Assembly: GCA_946624065.1 (NCBI GenBank) | Contig: CAMORT010000007.1 | Span: forward strand, 1-61,649 | From: F23-D06 sp002392325 | Lineage (GTDB): Bacteria; Bacteroidota; Bacteroidia; Bacteroidales; WCHB1-69 | Direction: 5' to 3' | Length of the DNA stretch: 61,649 nucleotides | Shown: piece by piece, positions 1-8,800 of the stretch | How the letters are laid out: each line of letters starts with the position of its first letter | Numbering within the stretch: position 1 is the first letter of the stretch | The notes under the pieces: generated by a model | Seen by the model: only the letters and a program-made list of their open reading frames with translations | Databases searched by the model: none | Told to the model about the DNA's origin: nothing | Made by a program: the position numbers and the translations under genes

Positions 1-50
1 GGTGGACAACGCCGATAAATTCTAAAATATAGAATCAGATTTCTGAATAA

Positions 51-83
51 AAAAATGACCGCCATAAAGCGGTCATTTTTTTT
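51..83. terminator. bidirectional Rho-independent terminator
   Basis: A GACCGC/GCGGTC stem (57-62 with 69-74) with a CATAAA loop is flanked by an A-run on the left and a T-run on the right, so it can end transcripts from either side. It lies immediately after the stop codon of the minus-strand TMTC-like gene. Confidence 0.85.
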
Positions 84-2154
84 ATTGTGCGAATGTGGCC
101 CTCATGGCCTCGGCTTTCTGCACATCGCCCATATCCATGTACATGGAGTAGAGATTGTGCTTCACATTCTCGTTGTCGGGCACGATCGAAAGGGCGTGCA
201 GCAGGCACTCCTCCGCTTTGGCGAAGTTGCGCTTCAGCGCGTAAGCGATGCCCATGTTTTCCCATGCGCTGGCGAAATTGGGCTCCTTGGCGATAATATC
301 CTCGTATATGCGGATAGAAGCGTCCAGTTGGCCGAATCCACGACCTAACACATTCCCTCTGATATTCTGGGCAATAATACTTTCAGGATTCTCTTTCAAA
401 TAGTTGTTTATCTGGTTGTACGCCTCTTGGATTTTATTTGCGTCACGCTGCTGCATGCCTTCATCCAACAGGTTGGTTATGCCTTTCAATTGGTCATCCT
501 CCTTCCGCATCGCGAGTTTCTGAAGGTTCTCAACGGCAATCTTGTTGTTGGGGTCTATTAGCGTGGCGGTGTGATAGGCGTTGTAGGATTCGTCAAAATG
601 ATCGTTCAAGAACTCCAATTCGCCCAGAAGCAGATAGGCGTTCAACGCATGGTTGTCAAGACTTAATGCCTTGTTTAAATGCTTGTAAGCTTGTCTTTTA
701 TTGTATTCCTTATGGTCGGCTTTCCACATCTGCAGGTAACTGCCTCCGGCGGACACATTGCACTTGATGCTGTTGTCGGAAGTTTTCACATCCGTCAAAA
801 ACAGCGTAAAATCATCTTTCCATGTGAAGTTTCTCGTGAAAGTTTTGATGCCGTACAATATGCTTAACAAGGCGAAAGCGCCCAATGACACCTTTTGCAA
901 TGCGGCGCTTTGGGAAACGCTGAGCAGATACAGCCAGTATCCAATAATCAGGGTGAATCCCAGAGATGCCATGAAAACGAAACGCTCGTTCATGAAGGTT
1001 CCCACATTGAACAAAAGATTGGAGGTGATGGAGAATGTGATGATGAAGAAGGCGATTCCGAAAGCGATAACACTTTTTTTCTTCAGATTTATCAGGGCAT
1101 ATACCACCAAGGCGATGCAGCCAATCAGGATAATCCATACTAACGGGTTGGAAAAGTCGGTTATCGCAATCTGGTTAGGGTAGTAGTCGTGCGTGAGCGG
1201 ATGGGGGAAGAATAATAATTTCAGATAAATGCCCCAGGTGATTAGCACGGTGGCGATTTCTTGGGCTTTGCTGGAATGAATGAACGGATTGTTCAGGATA
1301 TTGGAAACACCTTCCTCAGGCATGATGCCGCCTAATGCGTTACTTCTTACAGCAACAAAAAATATGGAACCCAACAAAATGGGCAGCAAAGTGACAAAAT
1401 AGTCCGCCTTGCGCTTTCCGGAATTATCATAATAATACAATGAAAGCGGTACTACGGCCAGATAAGTGATGGCATTCTCTTTAGAGAAAAGTCCGAAAGT
1501 GATGGCCAGGAGCGCGAGCAGCAGATACCACCATTGGTGTTTGTCCACATACTTCAAACAGCACCATAAGGCGGCCGTGGCGCCTAACATGGCAAAAATC
1601 TCATCCCTTCCTTTGATGTTAGCCACCGCTTCCGTGTGAATCGGATGCAGAGCGAACAGCACTGCGGCCAGGAATGCCAGCGACTGGTACCATTTTTCAC
1701 CGTTATACTTATGAAAGAGTTTTTGAAGCACATGATAAATCAGCAGGCATAGCAGTGTGAAATAGATGATGTTGAACAAATGGTTGACATAAGGCAGGAA
1801 TGAGTTGTTGAAGTACTGCTCGTTTTTGGCGTCATGGAGGTTGTCAAAGTCGGAAGTGTCGCCGATCTGTTCCCGGATATGTTTCCCAAACAACTGGAAT
1901 TCAATGAGAAATGTTAGTTGTGACATGGGACGGTAACGGCCGCCGCCCACCACCGACTTGTTGTTGCCGAAATATCCGCTGAAAGTGTCTTCGGTGAAAA
2001 TGCTCTTGATACTGTCCCAGCCACCGTCAATGGTGTGCTTGCTCTCCAGAATCACCATCCGGTCATCGAGGGCATATTTCAATGTGAGGGTGTTGCCATA
2101 GCAGATGGCTATCAGAATGATGAGGATAAGCTGGTGGATATGTTGCTTTTTCAT
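82..2154 (-). CDS. TMTC/PMT-like membrane protein with C-terminal TPRs
   Basis: A 690-residue polytopic protein. The first two thirds hold about twelve hydrophobic segments. An ALDD motif sits in the first outer loop (about residues 28-31), the usual place of the acidic pair in GT-C glycosyltransferases, and HPIHTEAV plus FSKENAI follow, as in TMTC/DUF1736 O-mannosyltransferase-like proteins. Residues from about 480 to the end are tetratricopeptide repeats, for example the unit beginning PNFASAWENMGIAYALK. Family knowledge suggests a lipid-linked sugar transferase or a scaffold in the inner membrane; acceptor and donor cannot be read from sequence. No TAnnTTTG box was found upstream. The leader is instead a degenerate pyrimidine-rich repeat (2185-2306). 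Confidence 0.8.
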   Translation of the reverse strand: MKKQHIHQLILIILIAICYGNTLTLKYALDDRMVILESKHTIDGGWDSIKSIFTEDTFSGYFGNNKSVVGGGRYRPMSQLTFLIEFQLFGKHIREQIGDTSDFDNLHDAKNEQYFNNSFLPYVNHLFNIIYFTLLCLLIYHVLQKLFHKYNGEKWYQSLAFLAAVLFALHPIHTEAVANIKGRDEIFAMLGATAALWCCLKYVDKHQWWYLLLALLAITFGLFSKENAITYLAVVPLSLYYYDNSGKRKADYFVTLLPILLGSIFFVAVRSNALGGIMPEEGVSNILNNPFIHSSKAQEIATVLITWGIYLKLLFFPHPLTHDYYPNQIAITDFSNPLVWIILIGCIALVVYALINLKKKSVIAFGIAFFIITFSITSNLLFNVGTFMNERFVFMASLGFTLIIGYWLYLLSVSQSAALQKVSLGAFALLSILYGIKTFTRNFTWKDDFTLFLTDVKTSDNSIKCNVSAGGSYLQMWKADHKEYNKRQAYKHLNKALSLDNHALNAYLLLGELEFLNDHFDESYNAYHTATLIDPNNKIAVENLQKLAMRKEDDQLKGITNLLDEGMQQRDANKIQEAYNQINNYLKENPESIIAQNIRGNVLGRGFGQLDASIRIYEDIIAKEPNFASAWENMGIAYALKRNFAKAEECLLHALSIVPDNENVKHNLYSMYMDMGDVQKAEAMRATFAQ

Positions 2155-2184
2155 ATAAATGTATAACTATTAACCATTAACTAT

Positions 2185-2306
2185 TGGTCTTAAATCTTAA
2201 ATCTTACTTCTCTCTTCCTCCGTCTCACGTCTCAAGTCTCACATCTCACATCTAACTCCTTACGTCTCAAGTCTTACGTCCTCCGTCTCAAGTCTCACAT
2301 CCCAAA
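2185..2306. repeat. degenerate short tandem repeat, pyrimidine-rich
   Basis: About 120 bases made almost wholly of variants of a 7-8 base unit such as GTCTCAA, GTCTCAC, ATCTCAC and GTCTTAC, including three near-copies of GTCTCAAGTCTCACATC (near 2231-2250, 2261-2280 and 2285-2301). It fills the gap between kdsA and the TMTC-like gene and has no open frame of note. Confidence 0.8.
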
Positions 2307-3119
2307 TCACCCTATAGCCAATCTGATCCGCACCAACTTTTCCAATAGCGGCTTCAACTCATTTAGTGGCAGCATGTTGGCTCCGTCGGAAAGGGCGTTG
2401 GCAGGGTCTGGGTGTGTTTCCATGAAGAGACCGTCAAAACCCACGGCCACGCCCGCTTTAGCAATGGTTTCGATAAGGTCGGGGCGCCCGCCGGTCACGC
2501 CTGCGGACTGATTGGGTTGTTGCAGCGAGTGGGTGCAGTCGAGCACCACGGGGCAGTTGTTCTCTTGCATCGCCTTGATGCCGCGGAAATCCACGATGAG
2601 GTCCTGGTACCCGAATGTGGTGCCACGCTCTGTAATCATGACACTCTCATTGCCGCTCTCCCGTACTTTCCCCACAGCAAATTGCATGGACTCGGGTGAC
2701 ATGAACTGGCCTTTCTTGACATTCACCCAGCGGCCTGTGCGGGCGGCCGCTACCAAAAGGTCGGTTTGCCGGCACAAAAACGCCGGAATCTGCAGCACAT
2801 CGGCCACTTCAGCGGCCCATGCCGCCTCCTCTTCCGTGTGGATGTCGGTGACAATGGGCACTTGCAACTCGTCTTTCACTTTTTTCAGGATGGCGAGCGC
2901 CTCTTCATTGCCAATTCCGGTGAAGGAGTGCAGAGAGGAACGGTTGGCCTTCTTGTAGGAGGCCTTGAAGAGAAATGGAATCTCCAATTTGGAACATATA
3001 TCCTTGATTTCGCGAGCGATGCGCAGGGTGATCGCTTCACCCTCCACAACACAAGGGCCGGCGATCAGGAAGAAATTGCGTTGGTGGGAAGCCAGAATAT
3101 GGTTGATGTCTGTTGTCAT
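2307..3119 (-). CDS. kdsA: 3-deoxy-D-manno-octulosonate 8-phosphate synthase (KdsA)
   Basis: Condenses phosphoenolpyruvate with arabinose 5-phosphate to give KDO 8-phosphate, the committed step towards the KDO of LPS inner core; cytoplasmic. The 270-residue length is normal. Family motifs are clear: LIAGPCVVE near residue 18, FKASYKKANRSS near 52, VTDIHTEEEA near 90, LCRQTDLL near 113, ITERGTTFGY near 161, LDCTHSLQQPN near 190 and METHPDP near 233. The ATG at 3119 fits a TATCTTTG promoter about 20 bases upstream, giving a very short leader. The matching phosphatase gene kdsC lies 30 kb away at 32312-32833. Confidence 0.97.
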   Translation of the reverse strand: MTTDINHILASHQRNFFLIAGPCVVEGEAITLRIAREIKDICSKLEIPFLFKASYKKANRSSLHSFTGIGNEEALAILKKVKDELQVPIVTDIHTEEEAAWAAEVADVLQIPAFLCRQTDLLVAAARTGRWVNVKKGQFMSPESMQFAVGKVRESGNESVMITERGTTFGYQDLIVDFRGIKAMQENNCPVVLDCTHSLQQPNQSAGVTGGRPDLIETIAKAGVAVGFDGLFMETHPDPANALSDGANMLPLNELKPLLEKLVRIRLAIG

Positions 3120-3137
3120 CTCTCTGTTTTTAAACTA

Positions 3138-3145
3138 CAAAGATA
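3138..3145 (-). promoter_or_regulatory. -7 promoter box of kdsA
   Basis: Reads TATCTTTG on the minus strand, a perfect match to the Bacteroidota TAnnTTTG element, 19 bases before the kdsA start. Confidence 0.7.
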
Positions 3146-3284
3146 CAATTTTTTTGAAATCGGGGACGCCTTCCTTGTATATTCTTTTGGCACGCACACC
3201 ATTCCGCCGTGAACGAAGAGAGGGGTGGAATCCCAATCAAACAGACCATAATTTTGGGTCATCTTCTATATTATTGCCAAAAAA

Positions 3285-3310
3285 TAGGGACGGTATGCAT
3301 ACCGTCCCTA
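3285..3310. repeat. 26-bp perfect palindrome
   Basis: TAGGGACGGTATG followed directly by its exact reverse complement, in the gap between kamA (downstream end) and kdsA. There is no T-run in either direction, so it is not a standard terminator. It could be a REP-like dispersed element or a protein-binding site. Confidence 0.8.
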
Positions 3311-3337
3311 CCATATTTGGATATTAGTAATTTGCCG

Positions 3338-4576
3338 TTATTTTTTATGTCTTTTCTTGCGGGCCAATTCGTTGGGCTCCAATGCCATCTGCTCGCCGTG
3401 CAGCAGGGAGGCCACGCCTTCCACATGCTTCTTGTCGGGCAGCGGGCTGCAGGTGTTCTCCTGATAGTCAGACGGCTCGGTGTAGGTGGTGATCACGCCT
3501 TCGTAATTGCGCAAAATCACCTTGTGGGGGCTCTGTGAAATCACATAGTTGGGCATGACGGGAATCTTGCCGCCACCGCCAGGAGCATCCACCACGAAGG
3601 TCGGTACGCAGTATCCGGAGGTGTGTCCACGCAGGTTTTCGATGATTTCGATACCCTTGGAAACAGGCGTGCGGAAATGCTCCAGACCCATAGAGAGGTC
3701 GCATTGGTAGATGTAGTACGGACGCACGCGCATACGCACGAGATCGTGTACGAGCTGTTTCATAATCTCGGTGTCGTCGTTCACGCCACGCAAAAGAACA
3801 GTCTGGTTGCCTAACGGCACACCAGCGTCGGCTAATTTGGCGCAAGCGGCTGCAGACTCAGGAGTCACCTCGTTCGGGTGGTTGAAGTGCGTGTTGAGCC
3901 AAATCGGGTGATATTTCTTCAACATGTTCACCAAGTCGTCCGTGATACGCTGCGGGCAAACCACCGGCGTGCGGGTTCCCAAGCGGATGATTTCCACATG
4001 CGGGATGGCGCGGAGGCGTTGGATGATGGATTCCAGCATCTTGTCGCCAACCATCAGGGCATCGCCACCAGAGAGCAGCACATCGCGCACTTGCGGGGTG
4101 CGGGCGATGTAGTCGATTGCGGCCTGGATACGGTCTTGCGTGGACTCGCAGTCGTGCTGGCCGGCAAATCTTCTGCGCGTGCAGTGACGGCAGTACATGG
4201 AGCACATGTCCGTGATCAGGAACAACACTCTGTCCGGATAACGGTGGGTGAGGCCCGGAACGGGAGAATCCTCATCCTCGTGCAGCGGGTCAAGCAAGTC
4301 GGCGGGTGACTGGTGCACCTCGGCGGCGGTTGGGATGGCCTGGCGGCGGATCGGACAATTGGGGTTGTTGGGGTCAATCAAACTCAAATAGTACGGCGTA
4401 ATGGCCATACGGAGGGTTTGGAGGGACTTGGCCACACCCTCTTCTTCGGCGGGAGTCAGTTCAATGTATTTCTTCAGTTCGTCTAAGGTCTCCACTCTGT
4501 TGCGGACCTGCCATCTCCAATCGTTCCATTCAGCATCGGTAACATTGGGGAACAATTCTTTTCTTCTGCTTGGCAT
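3338..4576 (-). CDS. kamA: lysine 2,3-aminomutase (KamA)
   Basis: A radical-SAM, PLP-dependent enzyme that converts L-lysine to L-beta-lysine; cytoplasmic. The 412 residues are close to the clostridial enzyme and longer than EpmB (about 340). Visible are DPLHEDEDSPVPGLTHRYPD, the cluster motif CSMYCRHC (about residues 125-132), LLSGGDAL, IRLGTRTPV, LNTHFNHPNE, VPLGNQ and the PLP-lysine region GGGGKIPVMPNY near 340. The gene stands alone: kamDE and other lysine-fermentation genes are not adjacent. The product could serve lysine catabolism, osmoprotection or EF-P modification; an efp gene lies 15 kb away. The start is supported by a TATCTTTG box 46 bases upstream. Confidence 0.96.
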   Translation of the reverse strand: MPSRRKELFPNVTDAEWNDWRWQVRNRVETLDELKKYIELTPAEEEGVAKSLQTLRMAITPYYLSLIDPNNPNCPIRRQAIPTAAEVHQSPADLLDPLHEDEDSPVPGLTHRYPDRVLFLITDMCSMYCRHCTRRRFAGQHDCESTQDRIQAAIDYIARTPQVRDVLLSGGDALMVGDKMLESIIQRLRAIPHVEIIRLGTRTPVVCPQRITDDLVNMLKKYHPIWLNTHFNHPNEVTPESAAACAKLADAGVPLGNQTVLLRGVNDDTEIMKQLVHDLVRMRVRPYYIYQCDLSMGLEHFRTPVSKGIEIIENLRGHTSGYCVPTFVVDAPGGGGKIPVMPNYVISQSPHKVILRNYEGVITTYTEPSDYQENTCSPLPDKKHVEGVASLLHGEQMALEPNELARKKRHKK

Positions 4577-4621
4577 ATAATGTGTTTTTTTAGATTTTTA
4601 TTGAAAATGTTTTTAAGCCTG

Positions 4622-4629
4622 CAAAGATA
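4622..4629 (-). promoter_or_regulatory. -7 promoter box of kamA
   Basis: TATCTTTG on the minus strand, 46 bases before the kamA start codon. Confidence 0.7.
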
Positions 4630-4655
4630 CAAAAAAAGGGAATAGAAGACTTGAA

Positions 4656-5834
4656 TCAGAAATCAGGGTAAAGCAGGTATTTTTCCCGGGTCACTTTGAA
4701 TTTTTCCAAATCCTCTTGCCAACTCATGCGGATTTCCTCCTCGCTCATGCCGGACACCAGCTGTTTCCGCAGTTGGTCGGTGCCTGCCAGTTTGTCGAAG
4801 AAGTTCGCATTGGTGAAAAAGTGCTCTTTGTCCGGATACTGACGGTAAGCTGTTGTCAGATATTGCAGATTAAAGGAGTTGGCGCTGTCAAGATGTGCGG
4901 TGGCGTATTCCTTGAGGTAGAATCCGCGGCACTCTTTCCCGTTGTGCGGCGGGTTCTCCGAAACACCAGGTATGGGTTTGGGAGTGAAACGGTAGGAACC
5001 GGCAAGCAGCGACGGAGCACCGTAAATCTGGAAGGGCAGGGGAGTGCCTCGCCCTACGCTGATGTTGGTCCCCTCAAACAGGCAAAGCGACGGGTACAGG
5101 TATATGGACTCCGCATTGGACAGATTCGGTGACGGGGACACCGGCAGCTTATAGCGGGTGTTGTGGGTGTAGTGCTTCAAGGTGACCACGGCCAAATTGC
5201 AATGGATGCCGCCAGCTAACCAACCTTCCCCATTGATCATGCGCGCATATTCACCTATGGTCATGCCATAGACCACCGGTACGGGATGCATGCCCACAAA
5301 GGACTTGAATTTCGGATCCAGCACGGGACCATCCACGAAATAACCATTAGGGTTGGGACGGTCAAACACAATGACAGGGATGTTGTTTTCCGCTGCTGCT
5401 TCCATTACATAGTGCAAAGTGGAGATGTAGGTGTAGAACCGGCATCCTACATCTTGCAGGTCAAATACCACGAAATCAATATTTTGCATTTGCTCTGGGG
5501 TGGGCTTTTTATTTTTGCCATAGAGGGAGATGATGGGCAGACCGGTTTTCGGGTCCGTTCCGGAGGCAATGTGCGCACCCGCTTCCGCATTGCCGCGGAA
5601 CCCGTGTTCAGGACAGAAGATCTTCACCACATTCACATTCCGTTTTAGCAGCGTGTCCACCAGATGAATATTTCCAACCATGGAGGTCTGGTTGCCGCAA
5701 ACGGCAACCCTGCGCCCTTGCAGGAGCCAGATGTAGTCGTCAACACGGTCGGCACCGGTTTGTACACTTGGTTGGGCGTGGCTTAGGAAACAAAGCCCAA
5801 AACTGATTAGCAGTAAAATGAAACTCTTTCGCAT
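4656..5834 (-). CDS. namZ: DUF1343 exo-beta-N-acetylmuramidase (NamZ-like)
   Basis: A 392-residue exported protein. A signal peptide covers about residues 1-20 (hydrophobic run ending SHAQ). The DUF1343 hallmarks follow: CGNQTSMVG near 47, FCPEHGFRG near 75, VFDLQDVGCRFYTY near 126, PNPNGYFVDGP near 161, and the late EGTNISVGRGT near 255. NamZ enzymes cut terminal MurNAc from peptidoglycan fragments and act in cell-wall recycling; location is inferred as periplasm. No promoter box is visible in the 63 bases between it and the giant gene upstream, so it may depend on readthrough of the terminator there. Confidence 0.88.
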   Translation of the reverse strand: MRKSFILLLISFGLCFLSHAQPSVQTGADRVDDYIWLLQGRRVAVCGNQTSMVGNIHLVDTLLKRNVNVVKIFCPEHGFRGNAEAGAHIASGTDPKTGLPIISLYGKNKKPTPEQMQNIDFVVFDLQDVGCRFYTYISTLHYVMEAAAENNIPVIVFDRPNPNGYFVDGPVLDPKFKSFVGMHPVPVVYGMTIGEYARMINGEGWLAGGIHCNLAVVTLKHYTHNTRYKLPVSPSPNLSNAESIYLYPSLCLFEGTNISVGRGTPLPFQIYGAPSLLAGSYRFTPKPIPGVSENPPHNGKECRGFYLKEYATAHLDSANSFNLQYLTTAYRQYPDKEHFFTNANFFDKLAGTDQLRKQLVSGMSEEEIRMSWQEDLEKFKVTREKYLLYPDF

Positions 5835-5841
5835 GGTGTTC

Positions 5842-5874
5842 TAAAAAAAAACTACCCGATTTGACTCGGGTAGT
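5842..5874 (-). terminator. terminator after the giant T9SS gene
   Basis: On the minus strand ACTACCCGA, loop GTCAAA, TCGGGTAGT, then nine T. It lies between the stop of the 3317-residue gene (5898) and the namZ start (5834). Confidence 0.88.
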
Positions 5875-5897
5875 TCGGGATATGTTAAAAAGACGGA

Positions 5898-8800
5898 TTA
5901 TTTTTGAATAACCATCTTCTTGGTTAATACTACATCTTTGAATTTGAGTGTGTAGAAGTAGATGCCGACGGCAAGATGCGATGTGGTGACATCGTAGTAG
6001 TTGTCACCCTCAAGCGCCTCCTGATTGTCGGTGTAAATCAACTTGCCTTCCGCAGAGTAGATGTTGAGCACAGTCTTGCCTGCTTCGGGCAACTTGTAAG
6101 CGATACGAGTAGAGGTGATGGCCGGGTTCGGGTCATTTTGCATGAGTACAACACCCTCTTTGCCTTCAATCTCCGGAATGTCATAGTTGGTACAAGAGAT
6201 GACATGCAACTTGTTGTTCAAAGTGTCAAGCGCTTCCTCATAATCAATGTGGATGCTGAAGAAGAAGTCAACACCAGGAGACGGGAAGTTCAACACAAAT
6301 CCGGAATCCAGCGTGTAGGTCATTGTCTCGTTGGGTTGCAGTGTATGGTTGATGGTGTCATAACGGAATTCCACATCATTGGCCACGGACATGCGCGTGG
6401 TAAGGTCGAATTTGTGAATCGGGGATTTACCAACATTGCGGATGACCACTTGAGGTTTGACAACGCTTCCTATCGGCAAGCAATCTGTACTGTTCGGGTA
6501 CAGGATTGACTCCAGTTTGATGCTGGGCAGACCTGCCTTCACATTGATATCATCGATAGAAGGATCAACCTTGCCCGTGTGGTTGATGATTCTGAAACGC
6601 AACTGGGCAATTTCATCAAAGTCAAGGAACGCTTTCGCATACTCCGTCCACAAGGATCCGGCGGTGGTCTGACCGCCATCGGCCTTGGTTAAGGTGTCTA
6701 TCGCATGGAAGTGCTTGCCAGAACCGATTTCAACAATCATTTGGAAATTGGCGTTGTTTACACCATGGAAATGCTTGAAGAAATACAACTCCACAGGATA
6801 ATCGTGGTTGTAGTGCATGTTGATGCATCGTGTGGTCAATGTGGTGAATTGGTTCGAGATACCAGGACCAGGTACAGTGGCGTAACGGCCGGTAATGTTT
6901 GCTTGTGTGTGGTCGCTGGTAGGACCTGCGTTCGGGTTGTTTTCAGCAGCGCCTTGGTGGATTTGCCAGATGTAATCAGGATGTGAACGGTCCAGAATCC
7001 AGTCATCCGTGAAGTGGATGGTGCTGATGGTGGTACCGGTGTTGTGGTCAAAGTCCTCAAAGAACGGAATGCTGAGAATCCGGTTCAAAGAGTCTGTGGA
7101 AGCCGCGGTGCTTAATGTGTCATTATGGTGGTACTGGTCAGGACCATACGACATCTGGGAAGATACAACATAGGATCCTATAGCACTGAGATCCACCGGT
7201 TTGATGTAGATGAAGGTGGAATCACCTGGAGCAACTGAACCGGAACGGATTTGTCCTGTGTAGGTGTTGACAGTAGCGCCTTGACGTACATTGGTGGTAA
7301 CAGACAACGGATTCTCAGGTGAGAAAGTTTGGGTTTGCGTACCATAGTTCTTGGCCCAAATACGAATGGCAGCGGCAGAGTCAGGACATACATCGCCTAC
7401 AGGATGCATATAGGAGCTCAAACCCATATCATGCTCATATTTCGGGAGAATATTGATGGCATAGTCCTCGGTTTCACCGTTACTATAGTATCCATGAGGC
7501 GAAATAGTACCGTTAGATGCAATGACGCGCATACGGGTAAGTCCGGTTTGTGCGGTTGCCGGAATGTCAACATACCAGAACATTAACCCTTCAGCGGGCA
7601 AATTGTAGAAGTTTTGCGGAGAAACACGCTCATTGTTCTCAAAGGTGTTGTTCCGGTTGAAATCGATGTAAACGGATTTGTAAACACGAGTGGTGGCGTT
7701 GGTTTCAAACGAGTGGGAAACACTCAACGGATAACGCTGGCCAACCACGACTGTGCCTCGTTGTGCAGGATCCAATGTGTAGTCGGAATAGAGCTCCTCA
7801 CCAACACGCGGATGCTGCGTGAACGGGTTGGGATTGCCGTTGTTAATACCAGCGAAGTTCACATTCGTGATGTGGATGCCGGCATTAACAGCATTCGGAA
7901 CAGACGGAGGAGTGGGCTCCGGTTTGCGCAGATAAATGGTCGCAGTGTCGTTTAGACGGTAGTTGTCAGTGGAAAGGTCCGTATAAACTTTGAATGGTGT
8001 GGAGAAATACACATCAGACAAGTTGACACGCGTGTTGAAATTCATAACCGCGGTGTCTCCGGCATGAAGCGTGCCGCTGAAGTTTTGTGTAACAGGTGTC
8101 TGGCCGTTCAAACTGTACTTCACCGGGAAGTTGGATTCGTTGTTCTTGCCGTGGTTGATGATCTGCACCCGTACCTGCTCGTTGTTTGTGTAAGCGTTGT
8201 TGGGGGTAACAGGAAGGATGATCTCTGCCACATGCAGGTCATGTTGACGACGAGTCGTGTTGATTTGGAGCAGACCTCTCGGAGACTCACAAGTGTAACT
8301 GAATTTGAAGCGCGTGTTCCAACGGACATTGTTCCATTGGAAATTGCCGCTGCTCTTGGTTATAACCTTCTTTTGGATGTTAGTTCCATAGAATTGCGGA
8401 GCGGTAATGCCATAGTTGGTGAGACAGCTTCCACCGTCACAATCATGTTGCGTGTAGATGAAGAGACCTTTTCCGGTGTAGTCGAAACCGCCCCTGACAG
8501 GGATAGCGTACCATTCGGTCTGGTCAAAAGCAAGATTGCCATCGAATACCAATTTGGCGGCTGCGGTTTCTGTGTTCCAGTTGATAGCAGGCACTGCACT
8601 GGTGGTGTAAGTGGTGTCGCTGGTGTTCATCATCCAAATCTTAACCGGAACATAAGTGCCGGCGTTAGCGTTTTTCGTTCTGATTCTGACGAAAATGGTG
8701 TCGATACGGCCTGCGTAACCACCCATCTCGTTAGCATTGTAGAGTATTCTGCTGTATGAATTGGCGTAGTTGAACACGAACGGGGAACCTTGCGCTGTAC

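Noticed and set aside
2..25. A plus-strand frame ending VDNADKF and TAA at the left edge, before the bidirectional terminator
   Set aside because: It could be the tail of a gene outside the window, but eight codons cannot be told from chance, and other frames also end nearby.
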